From Vibrio sp. (GTDB lineage: Bacteria > Pseudomonadota > Gammaproteobacteria > Enterobacterales > Vibrionaceae), in NCBI GenBank assembly GCA_007124475.1, contig SLFB01000248.1, forward strand, positions 1 to 20,455: a DNA stretch of 20,455 nt, in the 5' to 3' direction. Shown here piece by piece: positions 1 through 7,885 of this stretch. The position numbers and the translations under genes are program-made. Each line of letters begins with the position of its first letter. Positions within the stretch are counted from its first letter, which is position 1. The notes under the pieces are model-generated. The model saw nothing but the letters and a program-made list of their open reading frames with translations, was not told the DNA's origin and made no database searches.

Positions 1-359
1 AGAGTAATACGAGCTTCTTCAAATTGAGCTTGTAGCTCTTCTACGCTAACTTTTGAAGCTAATGCAGCTTCTGCAACTTCATTAGCGAACGCTAGGAAGT
101 TACCATCTTTTGCTACGAAGTCTGTTTGACAGTTGATTTCAACTAAAGCAGCAACACCATCGGCTTCTTTGATGATAATTGCACCTTCAGCTGCAACATT
201 ACCTGCTTTTTTAGCTGCTTTTGCAGCACCGCTTTTACGCATATTTTCGATAGCGAGTTCGATATCACCGTTGGTCTCAACCAGTGCTTTCTTACATTCC
301 ATCATACCTGCGCCTGTACGTTCGCGCAGTTCTTTTACTAGAGCAGCAGTAACAGCCAT
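1..359 (-). CDS. tsf: Elongation factor Ts (EF-Ts), N-terminal part
   Basis: EF-Ts is the cytoplasmic guanine-nucleotide exchange factor that recycles EF-Tu-GDP to EF-Tu-GTP in translation. The first 119 codons are present and the rest lies beyond the left edge. Read on the minus strand it starts MAVTAALVKELRERTG, then has the EF-Ts signatures GAGMMECKKAL (about residues 16-26) and EINCQTDFVAKD (about 73-84), which contacts EF-Tu. The start is the ATG at 359-357, preceded by a TGAGG ribosome-binding site. It is second in the rpsB-tsf operon, 118 bp after rpsB, with a hairpin in the gap that probably reduces read-through. Identity is essentially certain; only the length is unknown. Confidence 0.97.
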   Translation of the reverse strand, partial: MAVTAALVKELRERTGAGMMECKKALVETNGDIELAIENMRKSGAAKAAKKAGNVAAEGAIIIKEADGVAALVEINCQTDFVAKDGNFLAFANEVAEAALASKVSVEELQAQFEEARIT

Positions 360-385
360 TCTCTATTCCTCAGTTGATTCAGGGT

Positions 386-419
386 TAAAAATTGGGGGCC
401 TAACTAGTTGGCCCCCAAT
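386..419 (-). terminator. Leaky terminator/attenuator between rpsB and tsf
   Basis: Perfect 10-bp arms (391-400 and 410-419) enclose a 9-nt loop. On the minus strand the GC-rich stem is followed by a short T-run (TTTTAACCC), the layout of a weak intrinsic terminator. Because tsf lies downstream in the same operon, the hairpin most likely lets only part of transcription through, as known for the E. coli rpsB-tsf gap. The partial termination is inferred. Confidence 0.75.
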
Positions 420-477
420 ACTAACGAAAACCTACCCCATAAAAACTCAGATGGGACAGGCATAACTCAGAGCCGTA

Positions 478-1206
478 TTATTCAGCTTCTACAAAGCCGT
501 CTTTTTCAGCAGCAACTGCAGCATCTTTGTTACGACCTTCGTTAACGGCTTCAGCAGCAGCGTTCAAGTATAGTTGAACAGCGCGGATCGCATCGTCGTT
601 ACCAGGAATAATGTAATCAATACCGTCTGGGTTAGAGTTAGTATCAACTACTGCAAATACTGGAATACCTAGATTATTTGCTTCTTTAACTGCAATATGT
701 TCGTGATCAGCATCGATAACGAATAGTGCATCTGGCAAGCCACCCATGTCTTTGATACCACCTAGAGATTTCTCTAGTTTGTCCATTTCACGAGTACGCA
801 TTAGCGCTTCTTTCTTAGTTAGCTTGTCAAAAGTACCATCAGTTGCTTGAACTTCTAGCTCTTTAAGACGCTTGATTGACTGACGAACTGTTTTCCAGTT
901 AGTTAGCATACCACCCAACCAACGGTTGTTTACGTAGTATTGGTTGCTTGCAATTGCAGCTTCTTTAACTGCTTCAGAAGCAGCACGCTTAGTACCTACA
1001 AATAATACTTTACCTTTTTTGTCACCGATCTTAACTAGCTCAGCTAGTGCTTCGTTGAACATAGGTACCGTTTTTTCTAGGTTGATGATATGAACTTTAT
1101 TACGAGCACCAAAAATGAATGGCTTCATTTTTGGGTTCCAGTAACGGGTCTGGTGACCAAAGTGAACACCAGCTTTAAGCATATCGCGCATTGATACAGT
1201 TGCCAT
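478..1206 (-). CDS. rpsB: 30S ribosomal protein S2
   Basis: S2 is a late-assembling 30S subunit protein that bridges the head and body and is needed for S1 binding. The 242-aa product matches the usual length (241 in E. coli). It has the hallmark N-terminus MATVSMRDMLKAGVHFGHQ, then RYWNPKMKPFIFG, the RWLGGMLTNW segment and the ribosomal S2 signature around LPDALFVIDADHE. The frame stays open 25 codons further upstream to another ATG, but the conserved start is the ATG at 1206, with an AGAGGA ribosome-binding site just upstream; the extension would translate the regulatory leader. First gene of the rpsB-tsf operon, with a long 5' leader that suggests autoregulation by S2. Confidence 0.98.
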   Translation of the reverse strand: MATVSMRDMLKAGVHFGHQTRYWNPKMKPFIFGARNKVHIINLEKTVPMFNEALAELVKIGDKKGKVLFVGTKRAASEAVKEAAIASNQYYVNNRWLGGMLTNWKTVRQSIKRLKELEVQATDGTFDKLTKKEALMRTREMDKLEKSLGGIKDMGGLPDALFVIDADHEHIAVKEANNLGIPVFAVVDTNSNPDGIDYIIPGNDDAIRAVQLYLNAAAEAVNEGRNKDAAVAAEKDGFVEAE

Positions 1207-1375
1207 TGAATAATCCTCTATGGGGTTAGGCCTCCACATCCCCCATGCTTCCGACTTCTTAGCAATAAATACTAGAAGCACCCCGGATCATGTGTCGGAA
1301 TGTGTGTGATTTAAAATAAAAGTGATTGAAATCGATTAGTATCGCCACTGAGTGAAGAAAGCCAAGCGATTTTCC
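1207..1375 (-). promoter_or_regulatory. rpsB 5' leader, probable S2 autoregulatory operator
   Basis: From the predicted start point near 1375 to the rpsB ATG is about 168 nt, very close to the roughly 160-nt E. coli rpsB leader that S2 uses to repress its own operon. The part nearest the gene contains GGGATGTGGAGGCCTAACCCC followed by the ribosome-binding site, resembling as I recall the conserved region of that leader. The G-rich and C-rich blocks can pair. Function is inferred from position and resemblance. Confidence 0.55.
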
Positions 1376-1381
1376 GGCGCG

Positions 1382-1390
1382 TTTATACCA
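1382..1390 (-). promoter_or_regulatory. rpsB-tsf promoter (extended -10)
   Basis: On the minus strand there is TGGTATAAA, an extended -10 element, followed directly by the GC-rich discriminator CGCGCC. GC-rich discriminators are typical of stringently controlled ribosomal promoters. No good -35 is seen at 16-18 bp, which fits an extended -10 promoter. Start of transcription is estimated near 1375. Confidence 0.6.
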
Positions 1391-1452
1391 TATTTACCAC
1401 CGATCTGACTAGTAAAAATTATTTAAGCGGCTTTGCTTGTTTGGCTATTTTC

Positions 1453-1480
1453 TTGCGCTTCCGTTTCTCACTGATACAAT
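1453..1480 (+). promoter_or_regulatory. Probable map promoter
   Basis: TTGCGC (1453-1458), a 16-bp spacer and TACAAT (1475-1480) form a plausible sigma-70 promoter about 45 bp before the map ATG. It is divergent from the rpsB promoter, about 60 bp away. The -35 is only a 3/6 match, so confidence is moderate. Confidence 0.45.
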
Positions 1481-1525
1481 ATTGTGGTTAGCACCAAGTG
1501 CCAAGAACATGAATAGAGAAAGCCG

Positions 1526-2368
1526 ATGTCTGTAAAAATTAAAAATGCTCAAGAAATAGAAAAAATGCGTGTTGCTGGACGACTAGCCGCGCAAGTATTA
1601 GAAATGATTGAACCCCATGTTAAGCCAGGGGTGACCACAGAGCAGCTAAACCAACTCTGTCATGATTATATCACCCAAGTGCAAAATGCCATTCCAGCTC
1701 CGCTCAATTATCACGGTTTTCCGAAGTCTATCTGCACCTCTATCAACCACATTGTTTGTCACGGTATTCCTGCAGAACAAGACAGTCACTTTGGCCAATT
1801 AATCCGTCCTGCCATCCTAAAAGATGGTGATATTTTAAATATTGACATTACGGTCATTAAAGATGGTTACCATGGTGATACCTCAAAAATGTTCCTCGTT
1901 GGTGAGGTTCAACCTGCTGATAAGCGACTATGTCTAGTGGCTCAAGAATGTTTATATTTAGCGTTGAAAAAGGTTAAACCTGGAACACAACTTGGTGAAA
2001 TCGGCACTGCGATAGAAAAGTACATCAAGACTAATAACAAAAATAACCCACGCGCTAAGTTCTCCATTGTGCGCGATTATTGTGGTCATGGTATTGGCGC
2101 TGAGTTTCATGAAGAGCCTCAAGTCGTTCATTACAAAAATAATGATCGCACTATTTTACAAGAGGGGATGATTTTTACTATTGAGCCAATGATCAATGCC
2201 GGTAAATTTGGCTGTCGTCTTGATGATGAAGATAACTGGACCGTTTATACCGCTGATAATAAAAATTCAGCCCAGTGGGAGCATACTATTTTAGTGACCG
2301 CTGACGGTTGTGAAATTCTTACCTTGCGTGAAGAAGAAACGATTCCCCGTATTTTCCACAACGCCTAG
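1526..2368 (+). CDS. map: Methionine aminopeptidase, type I
   Basis: Removes the initiator methionine from nascent proteins when the second residue is small; a cytoplasmic dinuclear metalloenzyme of the pita-bread fold. The metal ligands are visible as D107 (NID), D118 (HGD), H188 (CGHGIG), E220 (TIEP) and E252 (QWEHT), with catalytic histidines H79 (VCHGIP) and H195 (EFHEEP). At 280 aa it is longer than E. coli Map (264) because of two short insertions, near residues 83-95 and 170-179, which I believe are common to Vibrio enzymes. Start ATG follows GAGAAAG. It is divergent from rpsB-tsf, a widespread arrangement. Identity is certain. Confidence 0.97.
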   Translation: MSVKIKNAQEIEKMRVAGRLAAQVLEMIEPHVKPGVTTEQLNQLCHDYITQVQNAIPAPLNYHGFPKSICTSINHIVCHGIPAEQDSHFGQLIRPAILKDGDILNIDITVIKDGYHGDTSKMFLVGEVQPADKRLCLVAQECLYLALKKVKPGTQLGEIGTAIEKYIKTNNKNNPRAKFSIVRDYCGHGIGAEFHEEPQVVHYKNNDRTILQEGMIFTIEPMINAGKFGCRLDDEDNWTVYTADNKNSAQWEHTILVTADGCEILTLREEETIPRIFHNA

Positions 2369-2615
2369 TTCTCTGCTAAATTTAGGTTAAGGGGGGGGCG
2401 GGCTCTTGCGAGTCAGTTCCCCCTAGACCCACATGACATTTGCTCCTCGCCAGTAATATTCAAAGCCTTTATCCTGAACCAATAAGCCACAAGTCGCTTA
2501 AAGATCCGCTCAAAATCTCAACAGCGCCAATTCAGTATGCTTGAGCTTAATGCTCAATTTCTGTTAGATTGTCAGCTCGACCAGAGTTCACCTTTATTGC
2601 ATGGATCGCTCTACT

Positions 2616-5255
2616 ATGGCTTATTTATCTCCGCTTAACTTTACAGACCAGCAGCTCACGGTCGAAGAACTCAAACAACAATTAGAGTTGTTTTCAACCT
2701 ATCAACGTGATGCGTTTTTATCTCGTCATCCAGTGCATGATCTGGTTACTGGCCGCGCGGATTATATCGATCTACTACTGAATCGTTTATGGCGCTATTT
2801 TGCCTTTGATACCATGAGCGACCTATGTTTAACCGCTGTCGGTGGATACGGTCGAGCCGAGTTACACCCATTGTCTGATATTGATATCCTAGTGGTTTCA
2901 GCTCAACCTTTAAACGAAGAGATAGGTAGTAAAGTCAGCCAGTTTATTACCTTATTATGGGACTTGCGCTTAGAAGTTGGCCATGCTGTGCGGACTGTTG
3001 AAGAGTGCATAAGCATTGGTAATCAGGATTTAACGGTAGCCACCAATCTACAAGAAGCCCGTTTATTATGCGGGAATGAAAGCATTTTCCAACAGCTGCA
3101 AACGACTATCGAAAGCGACAGCTTCTGGCCCAGTGAATCCTTTTATCGCGCTAAAATTCAAGAACAACGTGAGCGCCACGCCCGATATCACAATACCGCC
3201 TACAACCTTGAGCCAGATATTAAATCGACGCCTGGTGGCCTGCGAGATATCCATACCTTAAGCTGGGTTGCTAGACGCCATTTTGGCGCAAAATCTCTCT
3301 ACGAAATGAGCCGATTTGGCTTCTTAACCGATGCAGAGTTTCGCGAGTTAGCTGAATGCCAAGAATTCTTATGGCGTGTTCGTTTTGCTCTCCACTTAGA
3401 GATCAAACGCTACGATAATCGACTCGGCTTCGCTCATCAGGCACAAGTCGCAGAACACCTCGGTTTTACTGGTGAAGGCAATCGTGCAGTAGAAAAAATG
3501 ATGAAAGAATTCTATCGCACGTTGCGGCGCGTTTCTGAGCTCAACAAAATGCTGCTTAAACTCTTTGATCAAGCCATTCTTAATCATGGTCAAGCAGTGA
3601 AAGCGGAGCCTATAGATCAAGATTTTCTACGCCGTGGAAAATTCATTGAAGCACGTAAGCCCGCTTTATTTCAGGCACGGCCAGAGACCATTCTAGATTT
3701 ATTTCTGCATATGGCCAATGACTCACGAATTGAAAGTGTTAGTCCGGCTACCATGCGTCAATTACGTACTGCTCGCCGTCGCTTGAACAAGTTTTTACAC
3801 ACCATACCTGCGGCACGAGAAAAATTCATGGCACTGACCCGTCACCCCAACGCCTTACACAAAGCATTTGGTCAAATGCATAAACTCGGTGTCTTAGCTG
3901 CTTATCTACCGCAGTGGAGTCAAATCGTTGGTCAAATGCAATTTGACCTATTCCATGTTTACACCGTTGATGAACACAGTGTTCGTTTACTTAACCATAT
4001 TCAATTATTTAACGATCCAGCGAATCATTCTCGCCATCCCATTTGCTGTGAAATATTTCCTAAAATACAAAAAAAAGAACTATTGATCTTAGCGGCTATT
4101 TTCCATGATATTGCTAAAGGTCGAGGGGGAGATCACTCTGAAATTGGCGCACAAGAGGCATACGATTTTTGTATCGAACATGGGTTATCGAAACCTGAAG
4201 CGAAATTGGTGGCTTGGTTAGTACAACATCATTTATTAATGTCTGTCACCGCCCAACGACGAGACATTTACGATCCAGAAGTGATCATTGAATTTGCAAA
4301 ACAAGTGCGAGATGAAGAACACCTTGAATATTTAGTCTGCCTAACCGTAGCGGATATCTGCGCGACAAACCCCGATCTATGGAACAGTTGGAAGCGCACC
4401 TTACTCGCCGAGCTTTTTTACTCTACTCAAAGAGCATTACGTCGCGGGCTCGAAAACCCGGTGGATGTCCGCGAGCGGATTCGCCATAATCAACAACTGG
4501 CTTCGGCTATTCTTCGTAAAGAGGGCTTTCATCCTCATCAAATAACCAGCTTATGGCAACGTTTTACCGCTGATTATTTCTTGCGTCATACTCATAAACA
4601 AATTGCTTGGCACGGCACCCATATTTTACAGCATCAGCGGCCAAACGAACCGCTGATCTTAATCAGTAAAAAAGCCACCCGCGGGGGCAGCGAGATTTTT
4701 GTCTACACGCAAGATCAAGCTGCATTATTTGCCACTGTGGTAGCAGAATTAGATCGACGAAATTTAAGTGTTCACGACGCGCAAGTTATGACCAGTAAAG
4801 ATGGCTATGTGCTCGATACCTTTATGGTACTCGATCAACATGGCCAAGCCATTGCCGAGAATCGTCATCAAGCTTTGACAAAACAGTTAGGAAGAGTACT
4901 TAGCAATCCATGCCCCCCTAAGCTTAAAACTCGTCGCATTCCACGTAATTTGCAACATTTTACTGTGCGCACTCAAATAGACTTTTTACCTACGAAGGGA
5001 AATAAACGCACACTAATGGAACTGGTGGCTTTGGATACACCGGGGTTATTGGCCACCATAGGGGCGACATTTTCTGAACTGGATTTAAATTTACATGGCG
5101 CGAAAATCACGACTTTGGGTGAAAAAGCCGAAGACTTGTTTATTTTAACGAACACTCAGGGGCTTAAACTTAGTAACGAGCAACAATCCATATTACGAGA
5201 GCGGCTGATCAGCAATATCACTCAGTTAACCTCATCACATCAAGAAGCCTCATAA
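2616..5255 (+). CDS. glnD: Bifunctional uridylyltransferase/uridylyl-removing enzyme GlnD
   Basis: Master nitrogen sensor: uridylylates PII proteins when glutamine is low and removes UMP when it is high. Domains in order (879-aa numbering): nucleotidyltransferase with GGYGRAELHPLSDID at about 76-90 (Asp pair of the DxD motif); a conserved linker with NLEPDIKSTPGGLRDIHT; an HD phosphohydrolase domain with HVYTVDEH near 447 and FHDIAKGRGGDHS near 496 (H497-D498); and two C-terminal ACT domains for glutamine binding, from about 682 (RGGSEIFVY, DRRNLSVHDA) and from about 799 (DTPGLLATIG). Length matches the family (890 in E. coli). An in-frame ATG lies 15 bp upstream at 2601; I prefer 2616 because Vibrio homologues, as I recall them, begin MxxxSPL. 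Neither start has a good ribosome-binding site. The 14-bp gap to yaeH suggests co-transcription. Confidence 0.95.
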   Translation: MAYLSPLNFTDQQLTVEELKQQLELFSTYQRDAFLSRHPVHDLVTGRADYIDLLLNRLWRYFAFDTMSDLCLTAVGGYGRAELHPLSDIDILVVSAQPLNEEIGSKVSQFITLLWDLRLEVGHAVRTVEECISIGNQDLTVATNLQEARLLCGNESIFQQLQTTIESDSFWPSESFYRAKIQEQRERHARYHNTAYNLEPDIKSTPGGLRDIHTLSWVARRHFGAKSLYEMSRFGFLTDAEFRELAECQEFLWRVRFALHLEIKRYDNRLGFAHQAQVAEHLGFTGEGNRAVEKMMKEFYRTLRRVSELNKMLLKLFDQAILNHGQAVKAEPIDQDFLRRGKFIEARKPALFQARPETILDLFLHMANDSRIESVSPATMRQLRTARRRLNKFLHTIPAAREKFMALTRHPNALHKAFGQMHKLGVLAAYLPQWSQIVGQMQFDLFHVYTVDEHSVRLLNHIQLFNDPANHSRHPICCEIFPKIQKKELLILAAIFHDIAKGRGGDHSEIGAQEAYDFCIEHGLSKPEAKLVAWLVQHHLLMSVTAQRRDIYDPEVIIEFAKQVRDEEHLEYLVCLTVADICATNPDLWNSWKRTLLAELFYSTQRALRRGLENPVDVRERIRHNQQLASAILRKEGFHPHQITSLWQRFTADYFLRHTHKQIAWHGTHILQHQRPNEPLILISKKATRGGSEIFVYTQDQAALFATVVAELDRRNLSVHDAQVMTSKDGYVLDTFMVLDQHGQAIAENRHQALTKQLGRVLSNPCPPKLKTRRIPRNLQHFTVRTQIDFLPTKGNKRTLMELVALDTPGLLATIGATFSELDLNLHGAKITTLGEKAEDLFILTNTQGLKLSNEQQSILRERLISNITQLTSSHQEAS

Positions 5256-5268
5256 TTAGGAGAAAAAG

Positions 5269-5649
5269 ATGTATCCACATTTAAAAAGCTTAGGGATTGA
5301 GCATCTTGATAGTATTGAACGTTATTCATTACGCCAAGAAGCGCAAAAAGATATTTTAAAAATCTACTTTAAAAAACAAAAAGGTGAGCTGTTCGCGAAA
5401 AGCTTAAAGTTTAAGTACCCACGACAAACTAAACCAGTCGTCATTGATAGTGGCAGTCGCCATTACCAGAATGTTAGTGAAATCAACCGTAACCTTACTT
5501 TAGTGATTGATGAGCTCAATCAACTGACTCAACAACCATCGCTCACCGCTGCTGATATTAAAGTGAAAATTCTCGCCGACCTGCGCCACTTGGAAAAAGT
5601 GGTAGCAAGTAAAATCGCCGAAATTGAAGCGGATTTAGAAAAGCTTTAA
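5269..5649 (+). CDS. yaeH: UPF0325/DUF3461 family protein YaeH
   Basis: A small, probably cytoplasmic protein of 126 aa, conserved in gamma-proteobacteria and of unknown function. The sequence carries the family blocks ERYSLRQEA (18-26), DILKIYFKKQKGE (about 28-40), FAKSLKFKYPRQ (about 42-53) and a C-terminal helical stretch DLRHLEKVV...IAEIEADLEKL, close to E. coli YaeH (128 aa). It follows glnD by 13 bp with a strong AGGAGA ribosome-binding site, so it is likely co-transcribed and translated with glnD. In E. coli yaeH also lies near glnD and dapD. No signal peptide or membrane segment is seen. I assign no function. Confidence 0.93.
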   Translation: MYPHLKSLGIEHLDSIERYSLRQEAQKDILKIYFKKQKGELFAKSLKFKYPRQTKPVVIDSGSRHYQNVSEINRNLTLVIDELNQLTQQPSLTAADIKVKILADLRHLEKVVASKIAEIEADLEKL

Positions 5650-5658
5650 ATTGAAAAC

Positions 5659-5779
5659 CATGTCCAAACCACTTGCAGTTGCAGGTAGGGGCAGTAAATT
5701 CATCGCCATGATCATAGACAGACTATGTCATTGGGGTAAACGAACCTCGCTCCCTGCCGCTTCAAGTAAGAAGGGTACT
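5659..5779 (+). repeat. ERIC element, degenerate copy
   Basis: A 121-bp diverged Enterobacterial Repetitive Intergenic Consensus element. It keeps the left part (AAACCACTTGCAGTTGCAGG), the central GACTATGTCATTGGGG and the right part (GCTTCAAGTAAGAAGGGTA), but both TATACCC/GGGTATA ends are mutated and the left-centre is altered. It fills the gap between convergent yaeH and pgpA and ends 3 bp before the pgpA stop codon, so its stem-loop would lie at the 3' ends of both transcripts. No separate terminator is seen here. Confidence 0.85.
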
Positions 5780-5782
5780 GCA

Positions 5783-6289
5783 CTAACCAAGCCAACCAGC
5801 CCAATAACCAAGTCCATAAAGTGCCACGCCTGCCATTACCCCTGCGACGATATCATCTAACATGATGCCAAATCCGCCTGCAACACGCTTATCTAACCAG
5901 CCAATTGGCCAAGGTTTTACCATGTCAAAAAATCGAAATAAAACAAAGCCACTTAAGATCCATTGCCAATCGAAAACCGGGATCTGCAAAAGAGGCACAA
6001 CAGCCATGGTAATCCAAAAACCAGCAAATTCATCCCATACAATCGAGCCATGATCGTGAACCTGCATATCATCTGAAGTTTGCTGACAAATCTTCACCCC
6101 AATGACACAACTAAGAATCACTGCCAGAGCATATAACCACAGTGGCAACTGAACTAACACCAGATAAAAGGGAATCGATGCTAAGGTGCCCATAGTGCCG
6201 GGGATGATAGGTGATAAACCACTACCAAACCCAGTAGCCAATAAATGCCAAGGGTTACCCAGTGAAAGTCGCTTGAGCGGATTATTCAT
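5783..6289 (-). CDS. pgpA: Phosphatidylglycerophosphatase A
   Basis: Dephosphorylates phosphatidylglycerophosphate to phosphatidylglycerol in the inner membrane. The 168-aa protein matches the family (172 in E. coli). Visible family blocks are GSGLSPIIPGTMGTLASIP (22-40), VWDEFAGFWIT (84-94), the hydrophobic span around 111-121 ending in FRFFDMVKPWPI, and LDDIVAGVMAG (144-154); the acidic residues in these blocks are the likely Mg-binding catalytic ones. Several hydrophobic segments (41-66, 91-104, 109-121, 147-165) fit a membrane enzyme. The start ATG at 6289 is 2 bp after the thiL stop, and its AAGGAG ribosome-binding site lies inside the thiL end, so the two are translationally linked. The stop codon is 3 bp from an ERIC element. 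Confidence 0.95.
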   Translation of the reverse strand: MNNPLKRLSLGNPWHLLATGFGSGLSPIIPGTMGTLASIPFYLVLVQLPLWLYALAVILSCVIGVKICQQTSDDMQVHDHGSIVWDEFAGFWITMAVVPLLQIPVFDWQWILSGFVLFRFFDMVKPWPIGWLDKRVAGGFGIMLDDIVAGVMAGVALYGLGYWAGWLG

Positions 6290-6291
6290 AC

Positions 6292-7260
6292 CTACTCCTT
6301 AAAATGATCGTAGCCATTAACACACCAATCTATTTTCTGGCCATGTTCAAGTAACTCAAAAGTCCCTTGCGGACGAATCTGACCAATACAAGTAATCTCA
6401 GTCGCAGTATGAGCGAGCGCACTGGCCAACGACCCCTTGTTTTCTTCAGGTACGGTAAAACAAAGCTCATATTCTTCTCCGCTGGTTAACGCATACTGCT
6501 GGGCTTGCGTTAATTGACCAGTAAATGCGATCAATTCATTCGATAATGGTAGCGACTCTAACGCTAGGCTAGCACCAACCTGAGAGCGGTTGAGAATATG
6601 ACCTAAATCAGCCACTAGACCATCAGAGATATCAATCGCTGAAGACGCTAATCCTAACAATGCCTGCCCTGCTAATACTCTAGGCGTTGCCATATAATGG
6701 CGTTGCTCTAAACACCGAGCATAAGGTAATTCGCGTTTTGTACTATCTAAGATAACGTCAAGACCAGCCTTGCTATCACCTAAACAACCCGTGACATAAA
6801 TCCAATCACCGACTTTGGCTTGCGAGCGTAATAAAGCGTGTTCTTGCGGTACAAAACCATGAATAGTCAATGTAATCGTCAGTGGGCCTTTCGTCGTATC
6901 CCCACCAATCAATTGCAAATTATAATAATCCGCCAATTCAAAAAAAGCATCACAAAAAGGGGGTAACCAATTCGAATCAATCTCTGGTAGGCTCAATGCC
7001 ATTGATACCCATGCTGGAGTGGCTCCCATAGCAGCAAGATCACTGAGATTAGAGGCTAAAGCCTTATGGGCAACCCAAGCGGGATTTGCATGGTGTAAAA
7101 AGTGGGTGCCGGCGACCAATGTATCTGTGCTGATCGCGACCCGAACATTATCAGGTACTTTTACAATCGCACAATCATCACCCAACGCCAGATCCACGTC
7201 TTTTCTTAACATTTGGCGAGATGCCAAATAACGCTCAATAAAGTTAAACTCACTTAACAT
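6292..7260 (-). CDS. thiL: Thiamine-monophosphate kinase
   Basis: Phosphorylates thiamine monophosphate to thiamine pyrophosphate using ATP, the last step of the pathway. The 322-aa protein (325 in E. coli) has the AIR-synthase-like fold signatures: GDDCA (27-31), STDTLVAGTHF (44-54), NLSDLAAMGA (71-80), GGDTTKG (119-125) and the C-terminal-domain DISDGL (210-215) and GEEYEL (261-266), whose acidic residues bind Mg-ATP. Start ATG is at 7260, preceded by a purine-rich GAGAGAGAT stretch. It heads a thiL-pgpA pair. In many gamma-proteobacteria nusB-thiL-pgpA are continuous, but here a strong terminator lies between nusB and thiL, so thiL probably has its own promoter or depends on read-through. 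Confidence 0.96.
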   Translation of the reverse strand: MLSEFNFIERYLASRQMLRKDVDLALGDDCAIVKVPDNVRVAISTDTLVAGTHFLHHANPAWVAHKALASNLSDLAAMGATPAWVSMALSLPEIDSNWLPPFCDAFFELADYYNLQLIGGDTTKGPLTITLTIHGFVPQEHALLRSQAKVGDWIYVTGCLGDSKAGLDVILDSTKRELPYARCLEQRHYMATPRVLAGQALLGLASSAIDISDGLVADLGHILNRSQVGASLALESLPLSNELIAFTGQLTQAQQYALTSGEEYELCFTVPEENKGSLASALAHTATEITCIGQIRPQGTFELLEHGQKIDWCVNGYDHFKE

Positions 7261-7371
7261 TTATCTCTCTCTTGCTAACTCGAGTCAACCATCATCACTG
7301 ATGATAATTTCGCTTACTGTAAATATCGCTAACGCTATGATGACAGATGCGATTGATACTGGATGGTATCT

Positions 7372-7402
7372 AAAAAAAAGGTCAGCAATTGCTGACCTTT
7401 TT
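7372..7402 (-). terminator. Intrinsic terminator after nusB
   Basis: The 18-bp palindrome GGTCAGCAATTGCTGACC (7380-7397) is flanked by A8 (7372-7379) and T5 (7398-7402). On the minus strand this is a stem followed by eight Ts, a strong intrinsic terminator for the rib-nusB transcript. On the plus strand it has a weaker T5 tail. Confidence 0.85.
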
Positions 7403-7414
7403 GTCAAAAGTGGA

Positions 7415-7885
7415 TTAGGCTTTCTTACGCACATGTGGAGCAGCTTTATCAAGCACTCCATTAATAAATTTGTGGCTATCTTCTGCTGCAAAAGCTTTTG
7501 CCAGCTCGATGGCTTCATTTATCACAACTTTGTAAGGTACATCATCACGTCGAGTCATTTCGTACATAGCAAGGCGCAACAGAGCAAGCTCCATCATGTC
7601 AAGGTCTTGCATTGGACGAGAAACAAAAGGACGTAACTTGCTATCTAATTCAGCATGATTTAATACTACACCGACAAGCAAATCGCGAAAGTAGACAACA
7701 TCTGTTTGCGGAACGGCAAGTGCTGGCTCGTTGGCATGATGCTCTTCTTCATCATACTTTCCATTGGACAAGAACTGCTCTTCAATAGTCGCCACATTCT
7801 CTTTAGTAATTTGCCATGAATATATGGCTTGTAGCGCAAATTGACGTGCATTACGACGTGCGGCTGGTTTCACACTGGCCCCCAT
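7415..7885 (-). CDS. nusB: Transcription antitermination factor NusB
   Basis: RNA-binding factor that, with NusE (S10), loads on boxA for rRNA antitermination. The 156-aa all-helical protein has the family start ARRNARQFALQAIYSW (about 9-24) and the conserved C-terminal half with LRPFVSRPMQDLDMMELALLR, VPYKVVINEAIELAK and FINGVLDKAA. It is somewhat longer than E. coli NusB (139) because of an insertion near 38-60. The start ATG overlaps the ribH stop by one base (TAATG), indicating translational coupling. It is followed by a strong terminator. Confidence 0.96.
   Translation of the reverse strand: MGASVKPAARRNARQFALQAIYSWQITKENVATIEEQFLSNGKYDEEEHHANEPALAVPQTDVVYFRDLLVGVVLNHAELDSKLRPFVSRPMQDLDMMELALLRLAMYEMTRRDDVPYKVVINEAIELAKAFAAEDSHKFINGVLDKAAPHVRKKA

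Noticed and set aside
133..465. 110-aa plus-strand frame over tsf and the rpsB-tsf gap
   Set aside because: Antisense to tsf and runs through the attenuator hairpin; no ribosome-binding site.
2391..2557. G8 run at 2391-2398 and the hairpin TTGAGC-ttaat-GCTCAA at 2541-2557
   Set aside because: Neither has a T-tail or clear role; the G run is non-coding, and the short stem is too weak to call a map terminator.
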